Shown piece after piece: positions 13,624 through 25,500 of a stretch of 64,000 nt of DNA; position 1 is the stretch's first letter, and each line of letters opens with the position of its first letter. The notes under the pieces are model-generated. The model was not told where the DNA came from and made no database searches. It saw only the letters and a list, made by a program, of their open reading frames with translations. The DNA comes from Lophius americanus (Eukaryota; Chordata; Actinopteri; Lophiiformes; Lophiidae): NCBI GenBank assembly GCA_037951165.1, contig JBBDHG010000126.1:1116001-1180000 (forward strand), given 5' to 3'. Made by a program: the position numbers and the translations under genes.

Positions 13624-13629
13624 AATAAA
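13624..13629 (+). terminator. odr4: odr4 polyadenylation signal (AATAAA)
   Basis: A canonical AATAAA lies 21 bases after the odr4 stop codon and is followed by TGTGAGTTTGG-type GT-rich sequence. The 3'UTR would be very short if this signal is used. No other AATAAA is nearer to the stop. Confidence 0.6.
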
Positions 13630-14066
13630 GTGTAACATCTCCATTAAGCGTCTGTGAGTTTGGTTTAACAAAAAAAGGATGAGACAGATCTCCAACTGAT
13701 TGGAACCTAACTTTTATGTATTTTCATAAATAGTCACACACTCAGGTTTGTGACTCACAGATGGAACCACTGAGAAAATGGAGGATTCCCTGTTTTGATG
13801 GGAATCTCTCCCCCCCCGCTAACACATTACAGCATTCTTAGTAAGTTTTATCCAATTATTCTTAGTAAGCATTCTTAGTAAGTTTTATCCAATGACCGTC
13901 ATTTATTGACAATGGCTCAGATACTTTGACATGGATTCCTGTTTGATCATCTGAATTTTAGACGGGAAGAATAAAATCTCAAATATGTTATACGTTACTT
14001 TGAAAAATGATTACCTCCACCAGGGAAAGTGTTATATTTTCATCCATGTTTGTTTGTCTTTTTTAT

Positions 14067-14180
14067 TACCTCCGCCAAGGAGGTTGTTTTCACGCCTGTG
14101 TGTTTTTCTGTGATTACGGAGCTACACCAGGGATTTGCAGTAAATTTCACCCGGGGGTTTGGCACGTCATAGAGATGATT
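14067..14180 (+). repeat. Fish CCTCCGCCAAGGAGG repeat fragment
   Basis: It has the same beginning as the copy at 9885 (TTACCTCCGCCAAGGAGG) followed by a diverged body with GATTACGGAGCTACACCAGG. Confidence 0.55.
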
Positions 14181-14279
14181 ACATTTTGGTTATATACATG
14201 TTCAAAAGTATTTAAAATCTAATAAACCTAATAATAAACCGTTTGGAATAGTTACTTCACAATGTGGCTATTGCTGCCT

Positions 14280-14475
14280 TTGTTATTTTGATTCCTTTGA
14301 AATTCCTTTGGGGCTTGGAGCTGGGGGCTCAGTGGGCTGAACAGAGACACTGAAGTGGAAGGCGCCACAGACGACCAGTGACAACTCCAACAAACTTTGA
14401 CAGTAATAGATAAATCTTTTTGAATTTTTCCCTGACCTAGGGTAATGTTGTGCCTTGGTGCAAGTTTGCGATCTC
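14280..14475 (+). repeat. Unclassified dispersed repeat, copy C (shorter)
   Basis: It shares CCTTTGGGGCTTGGAGCTGG, the CTCAGTGGGCTGA block and GAAGTGGAAGGCGC with copies A and B, then loses the right end after TTGTGCCTTG. It lies between odr4 and dpyd. Confidence 0.55.
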
Positions 14476-14988
14476 TGAGTTCTTTTTTGAGATAAGAATG
14501 GATGGCTTTGAGAGTGCTGATGGAAAGTTTGGAGAAGTCCGGAAGGTGTTAAATTGTGACTGAGTGGATTTAGAGAAAGAGTACGACAGAGTGCCGAGGG
14601 AGGAATAGTGGGATTTCTAAAGGAAGACTGGTGTAAGACAGATGTATGTCAGAGGGGTAGAAGATGGCCCAATATCAGTTGGAATTGGGTCCAGCCCCCA
14701 GAATTGCGATTTTCGACTTAACTATTAGTGCTGTTGATTTTATTGAACGCCTGGGGAAGATTTGTTGATTAACATTTTTCTCTGCAAAGCCTTAGATTAA
14801 TACTTTTGGAAGACAGATTCCAAAGACATTTGTCTTCTGCAAAGGGGATTTCTGTATTTACAGTTCGCCATCGAGTCAGACAAAAATAGAAAAACAAAAA
14901 GAAGAAATCTCTAATTTAACTCCAAAACAACTTTTGAACTTGGATTATATAAGGCACGTATTCACGGCAGCATGTCCTTCATTACTAT

Positions 14989-15012
14989 CCCCCCCCCCCC
15001 CCCCCCCCCCCC
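14989..15012. repeat. Poly-C tract (24 C)
   Basis: 24 consecutive C residues preceded by CATTACTAT and followed by TCCCGAGAGG. A homopolymer this long is prone to length error in sequencing. Confidence 0.9.
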
Positions 15013-15589
15013 TCCCGAGAGGCTAATTTTCAATTGCTTATATAGCGATTCATATACCGTGAATAATAACTAAACTAACTAAAATCAAAATGGGTAACCA
15101 AGTTCCCTCCCTATTATATTCAATACTAGCAGTTAAAGGATAAAAATTCCCAAATATGACTTTAAAATATTTGTATTGTTTTGAAAGAGGGAAATTAATG
15201 ATCATGAATTATTCTACCACAATAATAAAAACCCAACTTAACATACAGTAGAAAGAAAACCACTGCACTTGGATCTAACCGGAGATGTCATAGAAGACGT
15301 CAATAAAACCCATAAATGGCAGGAAATTGTGGGCGGTTCTCTCTCAAACGAAAGTTCTTCCTGGTGTGGACGAAGGAACAAGTGAGTATTTGGTAAAACA
15401 AATAAACTATTTGTACCATAATCATAACTGCAACACAACAAAAATAATTGAAGATAACTTGAATGTGTTTTACTTTAACTTACTGCTATGGTGTGAATTG
15501 CAAACACAAATAAAACTGGGATAATAAGTGAAGGAATTTTTCTTTTGTAGGTGAATTATAGTCCAGAACAAATAACTTTCTCTATGTGG

Positions 15590-16084
15590 GTTTACATGGA
15601 CCGCCTAATTCTGATTGGATTCGGGGAAAAAAGACGTCTAATCCCAAAGAAGACGCTGCATGTAAACACCCCTTTCCGAATGGAAAGAACCATTCAGATT
15701 TAGATTTCATTACTCTTTAAGGAGGAAGTCAAAACCCTTTCGGAAAGCCTCTCCGATATCCAGTCGCTGTATCAGAAAGCTTTCTGTTTCAGTTGTAGCT
15801 GCGTAACGTGACGTCATGCTCCGCTAACTTTTTTTTTCAGCGCCGCGACGCATTTTAAATACGGCGACTACAAAACAAGTACCGGTCTGCATCGGAGAGC
15901 GATTCATTTATTCGGCAACATTTATATATTTTTAACATTTTGTGACGGTTAGCTGGGCGTAAAGTCACTCCTGCGGTCGGCACCGAACTCACCGAAGCAT
16001 AATCGCAGCCTTATGAACGTGAGAGTGGATCGTCTGCGCATGTGTGAACGCGTTACCGATTACTCTGAGTCGATGCATGTAAAC
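15590..16084. mobile_element. Putative MITE upstream of dpyd
   Basis: It starts with GTTTACATG (15590-15598) and ends with CATGTAAAC (16076-16084), which are exact reverse complements. A second CATGTAAAC lies inside at 15659. The element is richer in CpG than its flanks. Coding capacity is absent. Superfamily and target-site duplication are not clear. Confidence 0.45.
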
Positions 16085-16410
16085 AACAAGTTCACCTGCA
16101 GTTCAGGTTTAATGCACCCAGAATCCTTCCCACTGCCTGCATATGCTGAACCTTTACCCTCGGAGAGCAACATCAGCTCTGTCCATTGACTTAACGGAGA
16201 AAAAAAACTGGTTTGACCTGTCACCAGCTGCTATGTGTTCGAGTCCTAGGCTTCATAAAGACACATCTGTCACATTAGGATTCTAGGTAGAGAGCGGACT
16301 TGGGATAAGAGCAGTCCCGGACAGTGCTTCGGACCTCTGATCCCAAAAGCAACAAGGATTTCCAGAAGATCATCAGGAAGCAGTTCAAAGCAGAACCAGG
16401 CAGTTGAATC
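16085..16410 (+). promoter_or_regulatory. dpyd: Presumed dpyd proximal promoter and 5'UTR
   Basis: This lies between the putative MITE and the first dpyd codon. No TATA box is convincing. ACCAGGCAGTTGAATC precedes the ATG, giving a weak Kozak context (no purine at -3, T at +4). The transcription start site cannot be read from sequence alone. Confidence 0.35.
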
Positions 16411-16503
16411 ATGTTGAGCAGAGATACGGCCGACATAGAGGTAAATTATTGTTTCTTTTCTTTATTTTTATTGATTTATGTATATAAATATATATAAATA
16501 TAT

Positions 16504-16587
<84 letters not shown>

Positions 16588-19500
16588 CTATTGCAATGAC
16601 ACCTAACAGGAAAAGGTTTCTTGTTATGAATTCTAATGAGTTTTCAGACTCTCTGTGTCTGCCAACCTCTAGCAGAAGCAATTTCCCGAGATTCTACTAA
16701 GTTTATATTGTGATGTTGGAACATTTTCTCTTTCTAGTGTCTTATGTTGGTCTTAAGAATAATGTATTTTGCCATTACACAACTTACATGGGTCTCAAGT
16801 AGAATAAACTAAAATCCTGCCTTTGACAGGAGTAGGTCTATTCAATCATTTCCACAGATAAGATAAGATAAGATAAGATAAACATTTAATAGTCCCACAA
16901 TGGGGAAATAGCATAGACTTTCAGGTGAATACTGCAAACAGTATGAAAGGACAAACCTTTAAATTAGGAGGGCACTCGGTTAACACAGCCTTATAAAGCG
17001 ATCCAGATCATCACTGGCTGACCGTATCATCTATGGTGAAAGCTAATTATTCTTACATAATTTCATCTGACCCTAACTGGTCACACTCAAGCATAAATTG
17101 CTGAAAATGTAAATGCAGTTCCTGACGGAGAAGTGTGACAACCCATAGTGCATTGCACCTCCCTGCGTATGGGGTACCACTGTCTACTGCACCTACAAAA
17201 ACAAACATCAGAAATCGGGCGACACAGCGATGGAAGAAGGTGGAGTGATGAGTCATGTTTTCTTTCACATCATGTGGAGGGCTGGTTGCCTGTGCTCCCT
17301 TATCTGCAGGGAAGGTCCCACTGCTCCCCAGGGAAACAAATAAAAATGGAGAATACGTAGAACAATCGTGAATGACCCTTCACCAGTGGTGGTGAAGGGT
17401 CATTCACGAAGTCATAAAACGATCCAGAGGAAAATGCATACCTCTTTCACCTCAGTAAAGGTAAAAGCTGGTGGCTCCACTCAGGGGTGGGTCAAATGCA
17501 GACTATACTGTATCTGGATGTATGCCGCAATAAAAGATTTCTTCTTCTTCTTATCCGAGACACCAGTTAAAAGGCTATCCATCGAGGTGTGGTGAGGCAA
17601 ACGCCTCGGTCGACCCAGAGGAAGAAAAAGACTCACCTGAATATTTCACTACAGATCTTTGTTTGAAGAACAACTGTCCGGCGGTTTATCGGGAAAAACA
17701 AACAAATGTAATAAATCAGGGGGGTCCAATACTTAACATTAATGTGAATGCTCCTACCCACATATAAAAATGTCTTAGATCCTGATGTTCGGGATCATCG
17801 ACAAAACTTTACTCATAATCATTTCCCGACTAATCCTACTAACAGACAAACCAGCGCTGGTAAAAAAACATGACATCCTTATCGAATGTTAATAACTTTA
17901 CCCGACTAAATTGTTACACACATCTTCTCATTTTCCTCTTGGTAAGCTTAGTTTATTATTATATATATATGAGAAGGGTTGATTTCAACCCTGAACTCTT
18001 TAAATGTCAGTGAGTTGTGGATATGTCCGGTACCGATTATGTGTGTTCTCAGTTGTGTTCCCTGAGCTGTCTTCAACGATACTGCTGCAGTAACGATTGA
18101 GCCGATAATCGCCAGGTTGCGTAGTCCTAAATTGACCTTGAGGTCTGATGCAACCTGGTATGTGTTTTGTTGGATAAGAGAGTGACGAGGCATTGTTGTG
18201 CACGTGTGGAGGCCCTTTAACTTGTAACTTGACAACCGTACCAAACGGTACAAACTCTCCTTAGTAGTTAAAAATAAAAGTTTAAAGAAAGAAGATGCTA
18301 CGCTGTATACTTCTGATGATGGGAGCAAACTAATGCTAAGAGCTCTATGTTAAAAATAAAATAAAAATGTTGATATATATTTTTAGAACAGCCATTCCCA
18401 AACTTATTCCATCCACGAATGCATATTATACGCAAACAAGCCCATGTCCCCTATTTTAGAATGAAAGAAGAATGAAATATTCAAACATAAATTCAATCCT
18501 GTATTACCTTTAAGACAAAAAGCTAAAACTAAATACCAGTAGTCTGGGGTTGATTTCTGCTGAAACCCTGAACAGGATAAGCGTTCACAAGTTATTACCT
18601 CTTGGCCACGACTTTATAATTGTGGGATCGGCTTAATAACTTTCGAGAACGGAGCAAATATGAATGTAGAATCCTACGGCAGCATGGAGGACTGAACTCA
18701 GCTCTGCAACGCCTTCCTCCATCCCAGTAAATGTACAGGGAATGAGGCTGGCGGCATTGGCGTTAGCGTCAGAGCCCACCATACCAGCCCGGATCTAACC
18801 ACTTCCCAGGACCGTGGGCTGAGAGCACTCTCTCGTCCCGGCGAGCGATCACTTCAGAACCAGCAGCCATCCGTGGCCCGTGGAGTTGATTTCATCGGGT
18901 GAACTGGACGTACCTCAGCAGACAAAGAACTCGTTACCCGGTCATATTTCCTCCGCGGTGGCGCTTTGGGTCACCTTAAGAAAAATCCAGGTAGAGTAGG
19001 AGAGGGCGAGAGTTTGCAGTGCCACCCCCTTGACAAATTTTACACACCGGACCTTTAAGGCTATTATCAGTCCAAAGTAACACTCGCTCTCATACTATCA
19101 ATTCAATATGTTGAGCTTTACCTTTCTGAGATTTAGCTGCCCTCCATCACCTGCTACCTTTACTGCTTTACATCCAAGGAGTATCTAACCAATGAAACAC
19201 ACAGTACTATGGAGTACGAAGAGTTTTTATTGAGATGTTGATGTGTGTCCCTTTGCAGAGCATTCTGGCTCTGAATCCCAGGGTGAAGACTCATGCTCAG
19301 ATCATGTCTACTGCAAGCAAGAAGAAGGAAAAGAAGCACTGGAAGAGAAACCCTGAACGAGGCTGTGATGTAAGATGGACTGCACACTCATAAGCAAAAC
19401 ACACACAAGTTGGCTTGGAGCGCATAGTTGATGAGACTTGTTTAATATTTTCCTGCCCCACCCGACTTCCTTCTGTTTGTCTTCCAGTCTTGTGTGAAGT

Positions 19501-22500
19501 TGGAGAACAACTTTGATGATATCAAACACACAACACTGAGTGAGCGCGGAGCTCTACGAGAGGCAATGAGGTGAGAATCAACGACTCTGCGAAAGAACCA
19601 CCTCCCAACTGAATACGAACACACACCCAGTCACATGTTGGTTGTGAGTCATATGTGTGGTCTTAAAGTTGGTGTGAAATCTACAATGACATGTTTATTC
19701 CTGTTAACAACAGTATTCATGAACGTTGTCATATTTATTATTCTTATTATTTGGCATAGGTTTTATGTCTAATGCTGGGCCTGACACAACCCTCCCCATT
19801 ATCCGGGCTTGGAGCCATCACTGGAACACATTGATTGGTGACAATCAATGTACATACTGTACATTTACAGTACAGTACATTTACATACTGTACATTTACA
19901 GTACAGTACATTTACATACTGTACATTTACAGTACAGTACATTTACATACAGTACATTTACATACTGTACATTTACAGTATATATATATATTATACATTT
20001 GAATTTGCACAATGCATTCTGTAGTTAGTGATAATTAAAGACTTGCATCTTACTACTACTGTAAATGGAATGTTACCATACACCAATCAGCCATAACATT
20101 ATAACCACTGTCAGTGGGTGTTACATACTGGGCAGCTAGTGAACATTTAGTCCTGAAGTTCGATGCATTAGAGGGGAAAGGAAGGATAAGGTTCTCAGTG
20201 ACTTTAATTAGGGCAAAATTTTTATGGCCAATGACTGGGTCAGAGCATCTCCGGAACTGCAGGTCTCGTTGAGGGTTCTGCAGTGGTTAGAGACTACAAA
20301 AGTTGTACCTGCATGAGGAGGGAAGTTTACGCCATGTTGTCCAATCCCACAGAAGAAGTGCTGAAATAATGGTGTCAGAACGCAATCTGAAGGTAGTTTT
20401 AACCTCATGGCGGATCGATGGATATTTCCTTTTTATTCTAACGGACCACATAAATCGCTTTACGCAAGATAAAAATTCATCTATTCACAAATGCATGGTT
20501 ATCATGTACACAGTAAGCTGCAAAGAAAATGGAAGCAGCCAGCAACACTTTGACATGTGTAAAACTCTTTCCACCTTGTCAGATGATGTTGACCAGCACT
20601 GAAGTCAAATGAAAGTACAATCTGTGATTGCAGGTGCCTTAAATGTGCAGATGCTCCCTGTCAGAAGAGCTGTCCCACCAACCTGGACATAAAGTCATTC
20701 ATTACCAGCATCTCTAATAAGGTGTGGTAAAAATCACACACAAGCACATTAACATGAATGAGGATTAGTAAATCTCAGTATCAATATCATAGTCCTTATA
20801 TCCATTTTCCTGTGTGTGTGTGTGTGTGTGTACCAGAACTACTACGGTGCAGCACGGTCCATCTTCTCCGACAACCCCCTGGGTTTGACCTGTGGAATGA
20901 TTTGTCCCACATCAGAGCTGTGTGTGGGAGGATGCAACTTATACGCCTCTGAGGAGGGACCCATTAATATCGGCGGGTTACAGCAGTTCGCTACAGAGGT
21001 ACGGCATAACCATACGGCTTTTCTCTAGAAAACAACCGGTGGAAGAACTTCCTTTGAAAATCAGAAGGGTTGAAGTTAACAGCTGAGATGACTCAGATGT
21101 GAGGAGTATCAAGCATCAAAGACGGATATGCCGATATGTGCGTGCGTACGCTTGTACAAGCCTAACATTGTGGAATGTAAAAATATCAAGGCAAAGATTT
21201 GCCAATCCAATTTTTCATTCAAATACACTTGAATTAAGCAATTATATCCTAGTCTTGCTTGATACACGACTCTGGCTGCTGGACAGTCTTTGTTCTCCGT
21301 TTTGCTTCTTTGTAATGCATTACACATTTTCAAGAGGCGGCGGTTCTGAACTGTAGTAGGCCTTCATAGTCTGGCTGGAATAAGCAGGGACGTCCCTGAA
21401 AATGACATCATCTGTCTGGCAACATAAGTTGTTCCAAAACCAGTTTGTGTATTTCAGGTTTTATGAAGCTTTCACAGATGTAACATTTACCCAACAGTAC
21501 GAACAAACATCCACCTACCCACCTTCTGAAATCACTAGCAGTTAGCCGTGGGTCCTAATACTTCCCCATACCATCACAGATCTCCCATACACACATGGGC
21601 ACTAACACCCCTCATAGATGGCAGCTTTGAACTTTGTGCTTGCAACAATCTGTCGACACCAGTTCTGGACGTTGTCCTTATGTGACTTTCACAACATCCC
21701 ATCACTGAGACTTATCCTGCTATCTTAGAATCAGCCATGTGACGTGTTCAACGGCTTTTCCTCGCTTCGTCATGATTCATAGAATGATGTTGTTTTCAAA
21801 ACAAAAGTTGTTCTTAAACTGTCGGACTGTTTGTAGATTTTCACAAAGTGGTTAGCCCCCATCCTTCCTGGGAGTGACTCGTACTTTCCAGTTAACCATC
21901 TACCTTTTAAAACATTTGAGACAATATTATATCTGACATAATAATGACAGAATAATCATAAATTTATAAAAGTCAATGAAGTTGAAAAAGAAGCACATTA
22001 GTGATTTTATCCTATGTGCTCATTTTCACTTGAATGTCCAAAAAGTTTAGGTAATGATCAATTTCTATTATTGTTTTACTTGTGTTCTATAACATCCGCA
22101 ACATTTTTGAATCAGGCATGTATTTAATTAGGTTTTAGAGATTTATAAAACTTCATAACTTCTATAAAAAACTATCATCTCTACACTTATATCACATCAA
22201 AAAATGCTCCTTACAAATGAGTTGCAGATGAGTTCATCCTTTCGATTTATTTAGTGTTGAAACAATGATATGAACATTGTGTCAAACAATTTAAACTGTG
22301 AGAGAAACAAACAAAATAGATCTTAGGGTTATTTCTGTTTAACAGAGAAAAGGTATAAACAAGACAATGTGCTGTATATAAAGTTATACATTATCTACTT
22401 AATTGATTTTTGTAAATATGAACTTTTTTCTGAATACTATGTAAGCATTATCTCCCGAAAGGTTGATACAGGAGGATAAAGGGGGAAAAAAAGTTATGTA

Positions 22501-25500
22501 ATGATCAAAAGTCTGATTGGGCCATTCCTCAGGCAGAAGGTGATCGGTGCCAGGTCATAGTATCATGACTGAGTAGATGTTCATCACACTGTGACACACA
22601 TGTTATGTAATGGGTGGCCTCAGGAACTTTAATTTATAACCGCTGTCAGTGAAAAATTGATGTTTAGGTCACATATATCACCAGATGTTCCAATAGTTGG
22701 ACAGGTTTTTGTTCAATTTGTCTTTTATTTTTTATTTCTACTATTCTTACAATATCTTAAAACAGTCCGGGATGTTATGGAATCGTCACATTTGTGTCAA
22801 CAAAACAAGTCCAAGGTTGGTGCATGTGAATCGACTCGAGGAGATCGATCGTGTTTATCCTATTTTACTCTGACTGCGGTCACAGCGGCGTCTTATCAGC
22901 CAATTTCACACTCGTCAGTTGTTTATTAATAATAATAATAATAATAATACATTTAATTGATAACGCACTTTACATGTGGATCAAATCACAAAGTGCTGCA
23001 AGTTAAAGTAGATAAAAGAATCAATAAAAAATATAATAATAATTGTATAAAAATATGACCAAAAAGCAGCAATGTTAATGCTAAAAAGGAAAGTTTTAAG
23101 TCCTTTTTTAAATGTTTCAGTCGTCTGTGGAGCCCTCAGATGGTCAGGGAGGGCATTCATGTTCATGTTTGATAAAATTAGAGTTGAATGTAGCAGTGTA
23201 TTTAAGAAGTTTGTTTTATATTTAGCACTTTGAGATTTGATCCAAATGTAAAGTGCATTATAAATTAAATGTATTATTATTATTATTATAAGTGTGTTTT
23301 CATCCTAGGTGTTTCGAAGGATGGGCATTCCTCAGGTTAGGAATCCTGAACTACCACCAGCCAATGAGATGCCAGAATCCTATCACGCCTCTATAGCTCT
23401 GATTGGCTGTGGCCCAGCTTCAATCAGCTGTGCTTCCTTCCTTGCCCGCCTTGGATACGATGATATCACCATATTTGAAAAGCAAAAGTACATCGGAGGG
23501 CTGAGGTAACATTGCAAAGTGTAATAAGTGTGGTATACGTGTGTAGAAGTTCCTAAATGTCATGGTGGGTTTCGCTGTACCACTACTATAGTAGCTATAG
23601 ATGCTTCACTGCTTGGTTGTTGTGTGCAGAAAGGTGTTTGATTTCATTTTTGGAACAGATTTCAAATAATAGTCAACATTTTTCCAAAACAACTTCCTCA
23701 AGTAATGAATTTATGCCTTTTGCTATTTTGGAACTATTCTTGTTTGTACTCTTCAATTTCCATAGTTGGATTTTGGCTTATTCTATCAGTTGTATTTATG
23801 TGGGAATAGGTTTTTCCTCATAAACTTTATGTGCATGTCTGTGTGCTGGAGGGGTGTCAAATGATATTTGGAAAATGGGTGTGTTTTGTTTTTATCTAAT
23901 TCTGATACAGAACTTTATTTCTTTTCAACTACATAGTATATTTAATTAACACAGACAACTTAAATAACCACTTCTCCTATCCTTAAATGTGGCGAAGGGC
24001 TCGAGTGTTTCCATGTTTGTTACTTTGTGTCTCTCACCTCATTGGCTTTCACCTTATTTAACACAAAGGTAAATAAGGGGAAACGGAACGTCAACATTCC
24101 TCTCTTCTGATTGGTTCCCTGCAGCACATCAGAAATCCCACAGTTTCGACTTCCCTACAATGTAGTCCAGTTTGAAATTGACCTGATGAAGGACTTGGGA
24201 GTCAAGGTTTGGTCCATAGAACATGTTGTACATATGGTTTATGTTGTACGGAGCCCCACAAGTCCCTTCAGAATTTTTTTTTTTAATCTTGTGCGCACAG
24301 GATAATTTTTTTAATCATTATGGCACAAGATGACTAACTGTTAATCCATTAGCCTCTCTTGATTGACAGAGCCAACATATAACATATAAAGAGCTGACCA
24401 GGGCTTACAACTCTGCTGTGACCCTTCAAAATAAGAACACTTTAAATACAATAAGCAGCAAACGGAAACACAAAACACAAGCATGTGCTTATACTATGAA
24501 CAGTAAATAGGCTACAAAATCCTATATCAACAGCTTTTGCTCATCGGTATGGGATTGTCATCAGCAGGAATAATTGACTGAACATACTGAAAGACAACAG
24601 GCAGGAGCTACACTAGTGGTTTTCACAGAACAGGCCAAATTATCTTGTGCGCACAAGACCATTTAAAAAACAACATTTTCTCCAGGGACTTCGGGGGCTC
24701 TGTAATGTTGTAAAATGAAAATGTAAATCTCTTCTAACACTCTTAATGATCTCACGTGTACTGAAACGTAATTTGAATATATTTCGTTGATTCCCTACAC
24801 TGAAGCTTTGTCATATTTCCAGCCTGAGACGTGTGTGTTGGATGTGTGTGCATACTAGGTGGTGTGTGAGAAGGGCCTGGGGGTTGACGGAATGACTCTG
24901 ACATCGCTTAAAGAGGATGGATTTAAAGCGGCCTTCATTGGGATTGGTGAGGGCCTCGTGTGAAACTTTTCACCAAATAGCTCTTCATTCCGTTTGCTGG
25001 GTGTGCAATAATAATCTCACTCATCTTCATCTCCGCTTTTTCTTCCAATGTGTGTTTCTGGTTGTGTGTGGATCCAGGTCTTCCTCAGGCCAACAGAGCT
25101 AAAATATTTGAGGGTTTTAACATGGATCAAGGCTTCTTCACCTCCAAAGATTTCCTGCCAATGGTGGCCTTAGCCAGTAAAACAGGTACCGTTGTCATCC
25201 CACATGTACTGAAGAAGATTCATATTTACCTCCCTGCCCATCCACAACCCCGAGAAATTATGGAATACAGAATACATTTATGCTCTGACTCAGTCGTATA
25301 GCCATCTGAGACCATTTTTCCTGCTCCCCGAACATTCACGTCAGGACATTTTATCGTTTGCAGCCAAATATATCCCACCCACTGATAGTTTCCATAGCAG
25401 CTGACTTCCCTCGCCTGGTTATAATTTTATGGCTGCAGGTATGGATGAGAAGATATAGTCAAATGTGGGTTAGTTCAGAGATGAAAGTGCTTTCATTGCA

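Larger units (their letters stand above)
13603..16410. other. Intergenic region odr4-dpyd
   Basis: 2.8 kb between two genes on the same strand. It holds the odr4 polyadenylation signal, a short duplication (ATTCTTAGTAAGTTTTATCC at about 13835 and 13870), repeat copies at 14067 and 14280, a 24-base C tract at 14989-15012, a putative MITE at 15590-16084, and the presumed dpyd promoter and 5'UTR. No supported coding sequence is present; open frames here are short and lack family motifs. Confidence 0.7.
19259..20998 (+). other. dpyd: dpyd exons 2-5: N-terminal Fe-S domain
   Basis: These exons encode residues 11-158. Cysteines 76, 79, 84 and 88 form CxxCxxxxCxxxC. A second set lies in LTCGMICPTSELCVGGC of exon 5, and the Gln of GGLQQFATE is the position known to ligate a cluster in pig DPD. 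All expected ligands are present, so the electron relay looks intact. Confidence 0.85.

Noticed and set aside
16409..16681. Minus-strand open frame with a long Tyr-Ile run
   Set aside because: It is the translation of the (AT)n microsatellite in dpyd intron 1.
19726..20028. 100-codon open frame with Tyr/Thr/Ile repeats
   Set aside because: It is produced by the TACTGTA tandem repeat in dpyd intron 3.
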